Positions 1 to 5,203 of a stretch of DNA of 7,097 nt are shown here, in pieces (within the stretch, counting starts at the first letter, position 1; every line of letters starts with the position of its first letter). The notes beneath the pieces were generated by a model. It saw only the letters and a program-made list of their open reading frames with translations. It did not search any database and was not told the origin of the DNA. Position numbers and translations under genes: made by a program. The DNA lies in the NCBI RefSeq assembly GCF_946221145.1, contig NZ_CAMIOH010000162.1:1-7097 (forward strand), written 5' to 3'. The stretch is from an uncultured Paracoccus sp. GTDB lineage: Bacteria; Pseudomonadota; Alphaproteobacteria; Rhodobacterales; Rhodobacteraceae.

Positions 1-1184
1 AACCGGAAGAACGTCTCGGCGTCAAAGAAGAACTGCGTGATCGCACTGGTCGCGCGGGTCATGGCGCCGAAGCCGTTGAAGCGGGTGTTGGTCACGACCG
101 AATAGGCCCCCGCGCCGTGAAAGACGACATAGTCATCTTCGGCAATGTCATCCGGCAGCGACAGCTCTCCCGGCAGCCTGTCCACAGAATCGCAGGTCGG
201 GCCAAAGACAACCCGGCCCGAACGGTCGCCCATGCGCGGCGTGCCTTGCGGGGTCAGCACCTCGATCCGGTCCAGATTGCCGATGACCGGCAATTCGGTC
301 AGGCAGCCATAGACACCGTCGTTCAGGAATATCTCTGCGCCATCGCGAATCCCCTTGACGCGGGTGATCAGCGCATGGGCGTCGGCGCACAGCCCCCGGC
401 CCGGCTCGCAGACCAGATCGGGCGGATCGTCGCCAAAGCATTCGGCAACCGTGTCGCCGATCTTGGCGAAGATCGCGCCCAGGTCGGGCGGCACGCCCGT
501 CACGCGATGGGACGGAAAGCCGCCGCCGACATTCAGCCGGCGCGCCCGGACGCCCGCCAGGTCGCAGATGTCGCGCGCGACGCGGATATAGCTTTCCCAG
601 GCGATCGGGTCGGTGCATTGCGTGCCCGGATGAAAGGTCAGCGAGGCGACATGGCCGCGATCCGCCACCCGCCGCAGCAGGTCCGCCGCCATGTCCGGCG
701 TGGCACCGAATTTCGACCCGAAATCATAGGCCGCGCCCAGCACCGGCAGCTTGAAGCGGGGCGAGATCTCGACACCCTGCCCATCTGCCTGCGTCGGCAC
801 CTGGTCGAACAGCTTGTCCAATTCACTGCGGCTGTCCACGGACCAGGCCAGGATGCCTTCTCGGACACCATGCGCGATGTCCCGCAGCGACCGGGCGGGA
901 TTGTGGTAATGGCGCGCGGCGCGGGGGGCCAGCCGGCCGATCAGGTCGATCTCGAACGGTGAGGCCACGTCGAAACCCTGGATCCCGGCGGTGACAAGAT
1001 TCTGGATCACGGCTTCGTCGGGGTTGGATTTCACCGCATAGGTGACAAGGCCCGGGAAACCCTCCAGGAACTGCCGCGCCAGATCCTGCAGGACGGTGGG
1101 GGCCAGAACCATCACCGGGTGGTCGGGCTGAAGATGGCGGACCAGGTCGGCGGGATTGTCCCAGACGGTCTTCTGCGTCTTCAT
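1..1184 (-). CDS. Ornithine/lysine decarboxylase-family PLP enzyme (fold type III), C-terminus cut off by window edge
   Basis: This gene encodes a PLP-dependent amino-acid decarboxylase of the alanine-racemase-like barrel type, probably making putrescine or cadaverine from ornithine or lysine in the cytoplasm. The 394 codons seen contain the family landmarks in order: YAVKSN with the likely PLP lysine K52, FDVAS, HPGTQ (H185), NVGGGFP (G220-222, phosphate-binding glycines), EPGR (260-263), GPTCD (C331, D332, the ODC-type Cys-Asp pair) and HGAGAY (Y361). The GPTCD motif favours ornithine/lysine decarboxylase over diaminopimelate or arginine decarboxylase. No stop codon is reached before base 1, but family length suggests the end is close. 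I chose the ATG at 1184 because AAGGA lies about 8 nt upstream. In-frame ATGs at 1193 and 1256 are possible alternatives. The gene is divergent from an Lrp/AsnC regulator that may control it. The exact substrate is not decided by sequence alone. Confidence 0.9.
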   Translation of the reverse strand, partial: MKTQKTVWDNPADLVRHLQPDHPVMVLAPTVLQDLARQFLEGFPGLVTYAVKSNPDEAVIQNLVTAGIQGFDVASPFEIDLIGRLAPRAARHYHNPARSLRDIAHGVREGILAWSVDSRSELDKLFDQVPTQADGQGVEISPRFKLPVLGAAYDFGSKFGATPDMAADLLRRVADRGHVASLTFHPGTQCTDPIAWESYIRVARDICDLAGVRARRLNVGGGFPSHRVTGVPPDLGAIFAKIGDTVAECFGDDPPDLVCEPGRGLCADAHALITRVKGIRDGAEIFLNDGVYGCLTELPVIGNLDRIEVLTPQGTPRMGDRSGRVVFGPTCDSVDRLPGELSLPDDIAEDDYVVFHGAGAYSVVTNTRFNGFGAMTRATSAITQFFFDAETFFR

Positions 1185-1227
1185 ATCTGGCATCCTTTCG
1201 CGGGTTGAGGGGAATTGCCGGAGCGTT

Positions 1228-1238
1228 GCCCATTGGGC
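1228..1238. promoter_or_regulatory. 11-bp perfect palindrome in the decarboxylase leader
   Basis: GCCCA-T-TGGGC is a perfect inverted repeat with a single central base. It lies 44 bp upstream of the decarboxylase ATG, within its probable untranslated leader. The one-base centre makes an RNA hairpin unlikely, so a protein-binding DNA site is the better reading. No regulator can be assigned, and in GC-rich DNA a chance palindrome is quite possible. Confidence 0.25.
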
Positions 1239-1307
1239 TGATGATGGCGCGGCCATGTTTCGATTTCACCGGCTGAAAGGATAGATTTGCGCCCTTCGCG
1301 CGTTATT

Positions 1308-1332
1308 ATGACGACGATTTTGTCATTCTGAC
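1308..1332. promoter_or_regulatory. Putative Lrp/AsnC operator: TGAC/GTCA half-site cluster
   Basis: ATGAC (1308-1312) and GTCAT (1322-1326) form a 5-bp inverted repeat with a 9-bp spacer. GTCA (1322-1325) and TGAC (1329-1332) form a second one with a 3-bp spacer. The cluster ends 11 bp before the ATG of the Lrp/AsnC gene. It overlaps an AT-rich pocket with -10-like hexamers on both strands: TATTAT at 1304-1309 rightward and CATAAT at 1310-1305 leftward. I found no convincing -35 for either. The position fits autoregulation plus control of the divergent decarboxylase, as is usual for this family. The assignment is inferred from position and symmetry only. Confidence 0.4.
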
Positions 1333-1343
1333 GGATTATTGGC

Positions 1344-1775
1344 ATGGATGAGCTGGATCGCAGCATCGTGGCGCTGCTGTCGCAGGATGCCCGGGCCTCG
1401 GTCGCGGTGCTGGCGCGGCGGCTGAAGGTGGCGCGGTCCACGCTGCAGGCGCGGCTGGAACGGCTTGAGGGTTCGGGCGCCATCGCCGGATACACCCTGC
1501 GTCTGGGCGAGGCCGCGCGGCTGGGCCGGATCCGCGCCACCGTGCTGCTGGCGATAGAGCCGCGCAGCCAGCCCGCCATCCTGTCGCGGCTCAGGGCGAT
1601 GCCCCAGGTCGAGCGCATCAACACCATCAGCGGCAGGGTGGATCTGCTGGTCCAGATCGCCAGCGGATCGACCGCCGAACTGGACGAAACCCTGGACCGG
1701 ATCGGCGCCATCGACGGCATCCGGTCGCATGAAAGCCTGATCCACCTGACCACCAAACTGGATCGCGCGATCTGA
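1344..1775 (+). CDS. Lrp/AsnC family transcriptional regulator
   Basis: This is a 143-residue DNA-binding regulator of normal Lrp/AsnC length. Residues 1-50 form the N-terminal helix-turn-helix domain: it opens with LDRSIVALLSQDAR, as is typical, and the recognition region is around 20-40 with VARSTLQARLERL. Residues about 65-140 form the RAM (ligand-binding and oligomerisation) domain, with the conserved GRVDLLVQI strand at 97-105. Such proteins usually form dimers to octamers and respond to an amino acid. The ATG at 1344 has only a weak ribosome site (ACGGA at 1331-1335), and a start elsewhere would disrupt the usual N-terminus. The divergent decarboxylase is the obvious candidate target, suggesting control by ornithine, lysine or a related amino acid. 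That link is inferred from context. TGAC/GTCA half-sites lie directly upstream. Confidence 0.92.
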   Translation: MDELDRSIVALLSQDARASVAVLARRLKVARSTLQARLERLEGSGAIAGYTLRLGEAARLGRIRATVLLAIEPRSQPAILSRLRAMPQVERINTISGRVDLLVQIASGSTAELDETLDRIGAIDGIRSHESLIHLTTKLDRAI

Positions 1776-1807
1776 CGGGCCAGTCTGAGAGGGCGGTCTG
1801 AGAGGGC
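1770..1807. repeat. Short tandem repeat, 13-bp period, between convergent genes
   Basis: GTCTGAGAGGGC occurs exactly at 1783-1794 and again at 1796-1807. A degenerate copy, ATCTGACGGGC, sits at 1770-1780 and includes the stop codon of the Lrp/AsnC gene. The array fills nearly the whole 37-bp gap before the stop of the convergent HxlR gene. It shows no stem with a T-run, so it is not an obvious intrinsic terminator. It may be replication slippage. Confidence 0.7.
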
Positions 1808-1812
1808 CGCAC

Positions 1813-2457
1813 TCAGCGCAGCCGGAACAGATCCACGAAATCCTGCGCGGCCCGCGCGTCGCCCGATAGCGCGATCACACCCTGCCCCGCCAGATCGGCC
1901 AGCGGCACCGGGCCATAGACCGCCATGGCCAGGCTGTTGCCATCGCCGGTCAGGGTGAAATCGCCCTGCGGATCCGCCGCAGCCGCGACCCGCAGCAGGC
2001 CGTCACCGGCCAGCCGCTGCACGAAGCCCTCTCGCGCGGTGCGGAAGGCGGCGGTTGCGACCTGGCCCTGGGCGTCGCCGATCATCGCGGTCATCGAAAT
2101 CATCAGCGCCGTCGGGCTGATGAAGCGGCGGTGGTCATGGCCGGGATGGACCGCCCCCCAGCGGCACATCGCCTGCAACACCGGCAGCAGCCCCTGCCCG
2201 CTGGGGGTCAGCGCATAGACACCCAGCACCGTATCATGGGTCAGCACCCCGGCCTGCGCCAGTTGCGCCAGCCGCTGGGTCAGAACCGCAGCGGTGATCC
2301 CCGGCACGCCCTGCCGGATCATCTGGAACCGCTTGGGCGCCAGCATCAGCTCGCGCACGACCAGCAGCGCCCAGCGGTCGCCCATCACGTTCAGGGCATG
2401 GGCGGCAAGGCAGCCTTCGTCATAACGGATGCGCGTGGTTTGGCCGGGTTCAGTCAT
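1813..2457 (-). CDS. HxlR-type winged-helix regulator with SCP2-like C-terminal domain
   Basis: This 214-residue protein has an HxlR/MarR-like winged helix at about 12-105, recognisable from GCLAAHALNVMGDRWALLVVREL, then RF..IRQGVPGITAAVLTQRL and AGVL. Residues about 112-214 resemble an SCP2/sterol-carrier-like fold: alternating G-D-L strands ending in GVIALSGDARAAQDFVDLF. Only two cysteines are present. C16 sits at the N-terminal position conserved in redox-sensing HxlR proteins such as YodB and HypR. C98 sits at the end of the winged helix, near where YodB has its partner cysteine. A thiol switch responding to electrophiles is therefore plausible but inferred. The gene is divergent from a detoxification-type operon across an 82-bp gap with palindromes, so it is the likely local regulator. 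No Shine-Dalgarno sequence precedes the ATG, and a leaderless transcript is possible. Confidence 0.88.
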   Translation of the reverse strand: MTEPGQTTRIRYDEGCLAAHALNVMGDRWALLVVRELMLAPKRFQMIRQGVPGITAAVLTQRLAQLAQAGVLTHDTVLGVYALTPSGQGLLPVLQAMCRWGAVHPGHDHRRFISPTALMISMTAMIGDAQGQVATAAFRTAREGFVQRLAGDGLLRVAAAADPQGDFTLTGDGNSLAMAVYGPVPLADLAGQGVIALSGDARAAQDFVDLFRLR

Positions 2458-2460
2458 TTA

Positions 2461-2488
2461 TTGATACTATCAGTTGCTTTTTCATACT
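2461..2488 (+). promoter_or_regulatory. Putative rightward promoter for the DUF1428-VOC-GST-VOC operon
   Basis: TTGATA (2461-2466, 5/6 to TTGACA) and CATACT (2483-2488, 4/6 to TATAAT) are 16 bp apart. The expected start near 2495 would give a leader of about 45 nt before the ATG at 2540. The signal overlaps the leftward promoter almost completely, so the two should exclude each other or be controlled together. Confidence 0.45.
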
Positions 2489-2495
2489 TCAACTG
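2462..2495. promoter_or_regulatory. Putative HxlR operator region
   Basis: Two symmetric elements sit here. TGATA-C-TATCA (2462-2472) is a perfect 11-bp palindrome. CAGTTG (2471-2476) and CAACTG (2490-2495) are perfect 6-bp arms around a 13-bp spacer. In addition, ATACT occurs at 2464-2468 and 2484-2488, exactly 20 bp or about two helical turns apart. The elements overlap both putative promoters, as expected for a repressor that controls itself and the divergent operon. Binding by the adjacent HxlR protein is inferred. Confidence 0.5.
2464..2492 (-). promoter_or_regulatory. Putative leftward promoter for the HxlR regulator
   Basis: Reading leftward, TTGAAG (2492-2487) and TAGTAT (2469-2464) are separated by 17 bp, a good sigma-70-like spacing. 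Transcription would begin around 2457, which is the first base of the HxlR start codon. The hexamers match consensus 4/6 each. The reading is a prediction, supported mainly by the AT-rich setting within GC-rich DNA. Confidence 0.4.
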
Positions 2496-2539
2496 CCACG
2501 CTGAGCCATCGGGATCGAATCCCCATGGGAGGAATGACG

Positions 2540-3262
2540 ATGACCTATTATTCCGGCTTCGTGGCTGCGGTGCCCCGCGCCAACAGGGACGCCTTTGTTG
2601 CCCATGCCAAGGCGGGCTGGCCATGGTTCCAGAAACGCGGCGCGCTGCGGATGGTCGAATGCCTGGGCACGGATGTGAAGCCCGGCAAGCAGACCGATTT
2701 CTATCGCGCAACGCTGGCCGAGGAGGACGAACTGCCGCTGTTTTCCTGGGTCGAATGGCCGGACCGCGCCACCGCCGATGCTGCCTGGGCCAGCATGGAC
2801 AGCGACCCGGACCTGCCGCAGATGCCCGAGATGCCCTTCGACGGCGCGCGCATGTTCTGGGGCGGCTTCGCGCCCATCGTCAACGAAGGCGAAAGCAAGC
2901 CCGGCGCCTATGTCCAGGGCTTTGTCCTGGCCGCGCCTGCGGACAGGAAGCAGGCCTATATCGACATGGCGAAAAGCGCGACCCAGATGTTCCGCGACTA
3001 TGGCGCGACCTTCCAGATCGAATGCTGGGGCGAGGACGTGCCCCACGGCAAACTGACCGATTTCTATCGCGCCACCGACGCGCAGGACGGCGAGGTGCCG
3101 TTGTTTTCCTGGATCGAATGGCCCGACCGCGCCACCTGCGACGCCGCTGCGGCGAAGATGGAGGCCGACATGCAGGGCTGCGACATGCCCGAAATGCCCT
3201 TTGACGGGATGCGCATGTTCTGGGGCGGCTTCACCCCGGTCTTCGACAGCAAGGCGGCATAG
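2540..3262 (+). CDS. Tandem DUF1428 (YbaA-like) protein
   Basis: This 240-residue protein consists of two DUF1428 domains, a family whose members (E. coli YbaA) are about 115-120 residues and adopt a dimeric alpha/beta-barrel fold. Their function is unknown. Domain 1 spans about 1-114 and domain 2 about 122-235. GFV, TDFYRAT, PLFSW.EWPDRAT and MPFDG.RMFWGGF recur at a constant offset of 121 residues, and I count about 60 identical positions of 114. A single chain may therefore replace the usual homodimer. The start at 2540 is chosen because GGAGGA (2528-2533) sits 6 nt upstream; ATGs at 2525 and 2534 are in frame but badly placed. It is the first gene of the operon, 9 bp before the tandem VOC gene. 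No signal peptide is seen, so it is probably cytoplasmic. Confidence 0.9.
   Translation: MTYYSGFVAAVPRANRDAFVAHAKAGWPWFQKRGALRMVECLGTDVKPGKQTDFYRATLAEEDELPLFSWVEWPDRATADAAWASMDSDPDLPQMPEMPFDGARMFWGGFAPIVNEGESKPGAYVQGFVLAAPADRKQAYIDMAKSATQMFRDYGATFQIECWGEDVPHGKLTDFYRATDAQDGEVPLFSWIEWPDRATCDAAAAKMEADMQGCDMPEMPFDGMRMFWGGFTPVFDSKAA
2696..3232 (+). repeat. Internal direct duplication within the DUF1428 gene
   Basis: DNA-level matches lie a constant 363 bp apart: GATTTCTATCGCGC at 2696 and 3059, TTTTCCTGG at 2741 and 3104, and ATGTTCTGGGGCGGCTTC at 2852 and 3215. The constant offset shows an in-frame tandem duplication of one domain without later insertions or deletions across this stretch. Confidence 0.85.
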
Positions 3263-3271
3263 GGGGCGATC

Positions 3272-4057
3272 ATGCATCACGGCAAACCGACCTGGTTCGA
3301 CCTGACCACGACGCCCGGCGCGCTGTCGGCGGCGGGCGATTTCTATGCCCGCACCTTCGGCTGGACCATCACGGACGCGGGGATGGAGGGGTTCACCTAT
3401 CATCTGGCCAGCCACGGCGGCGACATGGTGGCGGGGCTGATGGAAACGCCTGCGGGCAAGGAGGAGATGCCGCCCCACTGGACCCTCTATATCGACGTGG
3501 ATGATTGCGATGCCACCGCTGCCAGGGCGGCAGAGTTGGGCGGGCAGGTCGTCATGCCGCCCGCCGATATTCCGGGCACCGGGCGCTTTGCCATCCTGAC
3601 CGATCCGCAGGGCGCGGCCTTCGGCATTCTGCAACCCCTGCCGATGGACCCGCAGCCGCCCGCCGATGCGGGCGCCTTCAATCAGCGGAAGGACGGCCAC
3701 GGCAACTGGATCGAGCTGATGTCCACGGATCCCGACGCGGGCTTCGCCTTCTATGCGGACCTGTTCGGCTGGACCAGATCCGATGCCCTGGACATGGGAG
3801 AGATGGGCACCTATCGGCTGTTCGCCCATCACGGCACCCAGATCGGCGGGATGATGGGCCTGGGCCATGCGCCGCAGCCCCACTGGCTGCCCTATTTCGG
3901 GGTGAACGGCGTCACGTCGGCGATCCGGCGCATCACCGAAGCAGGCGGCGCCCTGCAACAGGGCCCGCACGAGGTTCCCGGTCCCGCCCATATCGCCGTC
4001 GCCACCGATCCGCAGGGCGCGTGGTTCGCCATCGTCGGCCCGTTGGAGGATATGTGA
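3272..4057 (+). CDS. Two-domain VOC (glyoxalase/bleomycin-resistance fold) protein
   Basis: This 261-residue protein has two vicinal-oxygen-chelate repeats at about 6-122 and 143-258. Each repeat has FY...FGW (24-31 and 160-167) and ends with a TDPQGA strand (110-115 and 245-250). The layout resembles the CFP32/Cfp30B-like VOC proteins of actinobacteria. The last strands read FGILQP and FAIVGP, where a metal-binding glyoxalase I would carry a glutamate. A classical metal-dependent glyoxalase is therefore doubtful, and the substrate is unknown. The start at 3272 follows AGGGGG (3261-3266) with 5 nt spacing. The stop overlaps the GST start by one base (TGATG), indicating translational coupling. 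The neighbouring GST and second VOC protein suggest a role in handling small reactive metabolites or xenobiotics, which is inferred. Confidence 0.9.
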   Translation: MHHGKPTWFDLTTTPGALSAAGDFYARTFGWTITDAGMEGFTYHLASHGGDMVAGLMETPAGKEEMPPHWTLYIDVDDCDATAARAAELGGQVVMPPADIPGTGRFAILTDPQGAAFGILQPLPMDPQPPADAGAFNQRKDGHGNWIELMSTDPDAGFAFYADLFGWTRSDALDMGEMGTYRLFAHHGTQIGGMMGLGHAPQPHWLPYFGVNGVTSAIRRITEAGGALQQGPHEVPGPAHIAVATDPQGAWFAIVGPLEDM

Positions 4058-4695
4058 TGACCCTGATCCTGACCACCTATGACTGGGTGCCCGAATTTCC
4101 GCGCGGCCATGTCCGCGACCTCCGCATCCGCTGGCTGATGGAGGAGCTGGGCCGCCCCTATGCGGTCGAAACCGTGCCGTTGAAGGACCGCACCGCCGCG
4201 CATCTGGCCAGCCAGCCCTTTCATCAGGTGCCCTTCATCCGCGACGGCGACCTGACCCTGTTCGAAACCGGGGCGATCCTGCTGCACCTGTCCGAAGGCA
4301 CCCCGCTGATGCCCGAAACGCAGCGCCCGCAGGTCCAGCAATGGCTGATCGCGGCGCTGAACAGCGTTGAAATATACAGCATCGCCTGGATCCTCGCGAA
4401 GTTCTTCGACAAGGATCAGGCGGTGGCGGCGCGGCGCGAACCGCTGGTCCGGCAGCGCCTGGCGCAGCTTCAGGCGGCGATGGCGGGGCGCGACTGGCTG
4501 GTGGGGGACGGTTTCACCGTGGCCGACATCATGATGGCAGATGTATTGCGCCTGCCCGCGCAGAGCGGGCTGCTGGACGACCTGCCGGGGCTGGCCGCCT
4601 ATGCCGAACGCGCCACCGCCCGGCCTGCATTCCGCAAGGCGCTTGCCGACCAGATGGCGCATTGGCGTGCGGCGGATGAAAAGGTCGGGGCATGA
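4057..4695 (+). CDS. Glutathione S-transferase family protein
   Basis: This 212-residue protein has normal GST length. The N-terminal thioredoxin-like domain (about 1-82) has VRDLRIRWLMEELG, then V58-P59 (the cis-proline) and E70-T71 in FETGAILLHL, the usual glutathione-contact site (more often E-S). The C-terminal helical domain (about 88-205) contains FTVAD at 153-157, the N-capping box conserved across GSTs. The first strand reads TLILTTYDWVPEFPRG, a longer lead-in than the common YYSPGACS form, so the catalytic Ser/Cys/Tyr cannot be assigned confidently; T6, T7 and Y8 are candidates. GGAGGA (4045-4050) lies 6 nt before the start. The gene overlaps the preceding VOC gene by one base and the following VOC gene by four, so all should be co-translated. 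Conjugation of electrophiles to glutathione in the cytoplasm is the expected role. Confidence 0.9.
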   Translation: MTLILTTYDWVPEFPRGHVRDLRIRWLMEELGRPYAVETVPLKDRTAAHLASQPFHQVPFIRDGDLTLFETGAILLHLSEGTPLMPETQRPQVQQWLIAALNSVEIYSIAWILAKFFDKDQAVAARREPLVRQRLAQLQAAMAGRDWLVGDGFTVADIMMADVLRLPAQSGLLDDLPGLAAYAERATARPAFRKALADQMAHWRAADEKVGA

Positions 4696-5039
4696 TCGGG
4701 CCGGGCCGAAATATCGCCATCAAGGTGCCGCAGCACAGATGGCCCGACACCGTCGCCTTCTATCGCGACCGTGTCGGGCTGACGGTCACGCGCGAGATGG
4801 AGGCCAGCGTGGGCTTTGACTTCAACGGCTTCACGCTGTGGCTGGACCGGGTGCCGCATCAGTCGCAGGCCGATGTCTGGCTGGAACTGTTCAGCGACTA
4901 TCCCGACGCGGCACTGGACCAGCTGCAATCGCCCCGCCGCGATGAACTGGAACCGCTGGACGGGGTGACGGGGCACTGGACCTCGGATCCGGCGGGGGTC
5001 GTCGTGCTGGTCCGCAAGCCGCGAGAGGGTGAGGAATGA
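4692..5039 (+). CDS. Single-domain VOC (glyoxalase-fold) protein
   Basis: This 115-residue protein is one VOC domain: NIAIKVP at 7-13 as first strand, DTVAFYRDRVGL at 19-30 as the typical helix, VWLELFSD at 62-69, and a C-terminal strand GHWTSDPAGVVVLV at 94-107. Such single-domain members normally dimerise to form two active sites. Candidate ligand residues are E65 and H95, but I cannot show metal binding. ATGA overlaps the GST stop, and AAGG at 4681-4684 lies 7 nt upstream. It is the last gene of the operon. Family members include glyoxalases, dioxygenases and fosfomycin- or bleomycin-resistance proteins. The sequence does not match any of these strongly, so no specific reaction is assigned. 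Confidence 0.85.
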   Translation: MIGPGRNIAIKVPQHRWPDTVAFYRDRVGLTVTREMEASVGFDFNGFTLWLDRVPHQSQADVWLELFSDYPDAALDQLQSPRRDELEPLDGVTGHWTSDPAGVVVLVRKPREGEE

Positions 5040-5203
5040 ACGACCCTCTGTGACCGCCGCTGCCCATCCGTGGCGCGGGTTCTGGATGGCGCGACGCCCC
5101 GCACGGGTTCCCCTTTGCCGACATGATCCCGGCGCGGTTCCGCTGACACTTGGCCTTTCCCCCTGCTTTCGCTAATCCCGTTGCAACGAAGGGGATTGCC
5201 GAG
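5040..5203. other. Intergenic region before valS
   Basis: This 164-bp gap separates the detoxification-type operon from valS. CCATCC (5064-5069) and GGATGG (5084-5089) could form a 6-bp stem with a 14-nt loop shortly after the operon's last stop, but no T-run follows, so termination here is uncertain. A weak promoter-like pair, TTGGCC (5150-5155) and CTAATC (5172-5177) with 16 bp spacing, precedes valS. No RNA gene is evident. Confidence 0.3.
5174..5197 (+). promoter_or_regulatory. Hairpin overlapping the valS ribosome binding site
   Basis: AATCCC (5174-5179) can pair with GGGATT (5192-5197), leaving a 12-nt loop. The right arm contains most of the Shine-Dalgarno sequence AAGGGG (5189-5194), whose distance to the ATG at 5204 is 9 nt. 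A perfect 10-bp palindrome, CGTTGCAACG (5179-5188), lies within it. The structure could limit valS translation. The stem is short, so the effect is uncertain. Confidence 0.35.

Noticed and set aside
117..962. A 281-codon plus-strand open frame
   Set aside because: It lies antisense to the decarboxylase, whose motifs are unmistakable. The frame has no domain signature or ribosome site.
2474..2539. Upstream extension of the DUF1428 frame to a TTG at 2474
   Set aside because: It would begin inside the promoter/operator region, and the GGAGGA site points to the ATG at 2540. The two domain repeats also align without the extension.
2489..3991. A 500-codon minus-strand open frame
   Set aside because: It lies antisense to the DUF1428 and tandem VOC genes, both of which have clear domains and ribosome sites. 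The minus frame has neither.
3505..4695. Long frame joining sequence upstream of the GST to the GST itself, as if a 396-residue protein
   Set aside because: The extra N-terminal part is an out-of-frame shadow of the tandem VOC gene. GGAGGA followed by the ATG at 4057 marks the true GST start.
5036..5053. Mini-frame MNDPL overlapping the last VOC stop with a good Shine-Dalgarno-like GAGAGGGTGAGG
   Set aside because: Five codons cannot be supported as a gene. It may be a remnant of a lost coupled gene, but nothing downstream resembles a continuation.
5064..5106. Possible intrinsic terminator after the operon (CCATCC/GGATGG, or CCGT and GCGGG with CCCGC and ACGG)
   Set aside because: The stems are short or bulged, and no T-run follows, so it is not reported as a terminator.
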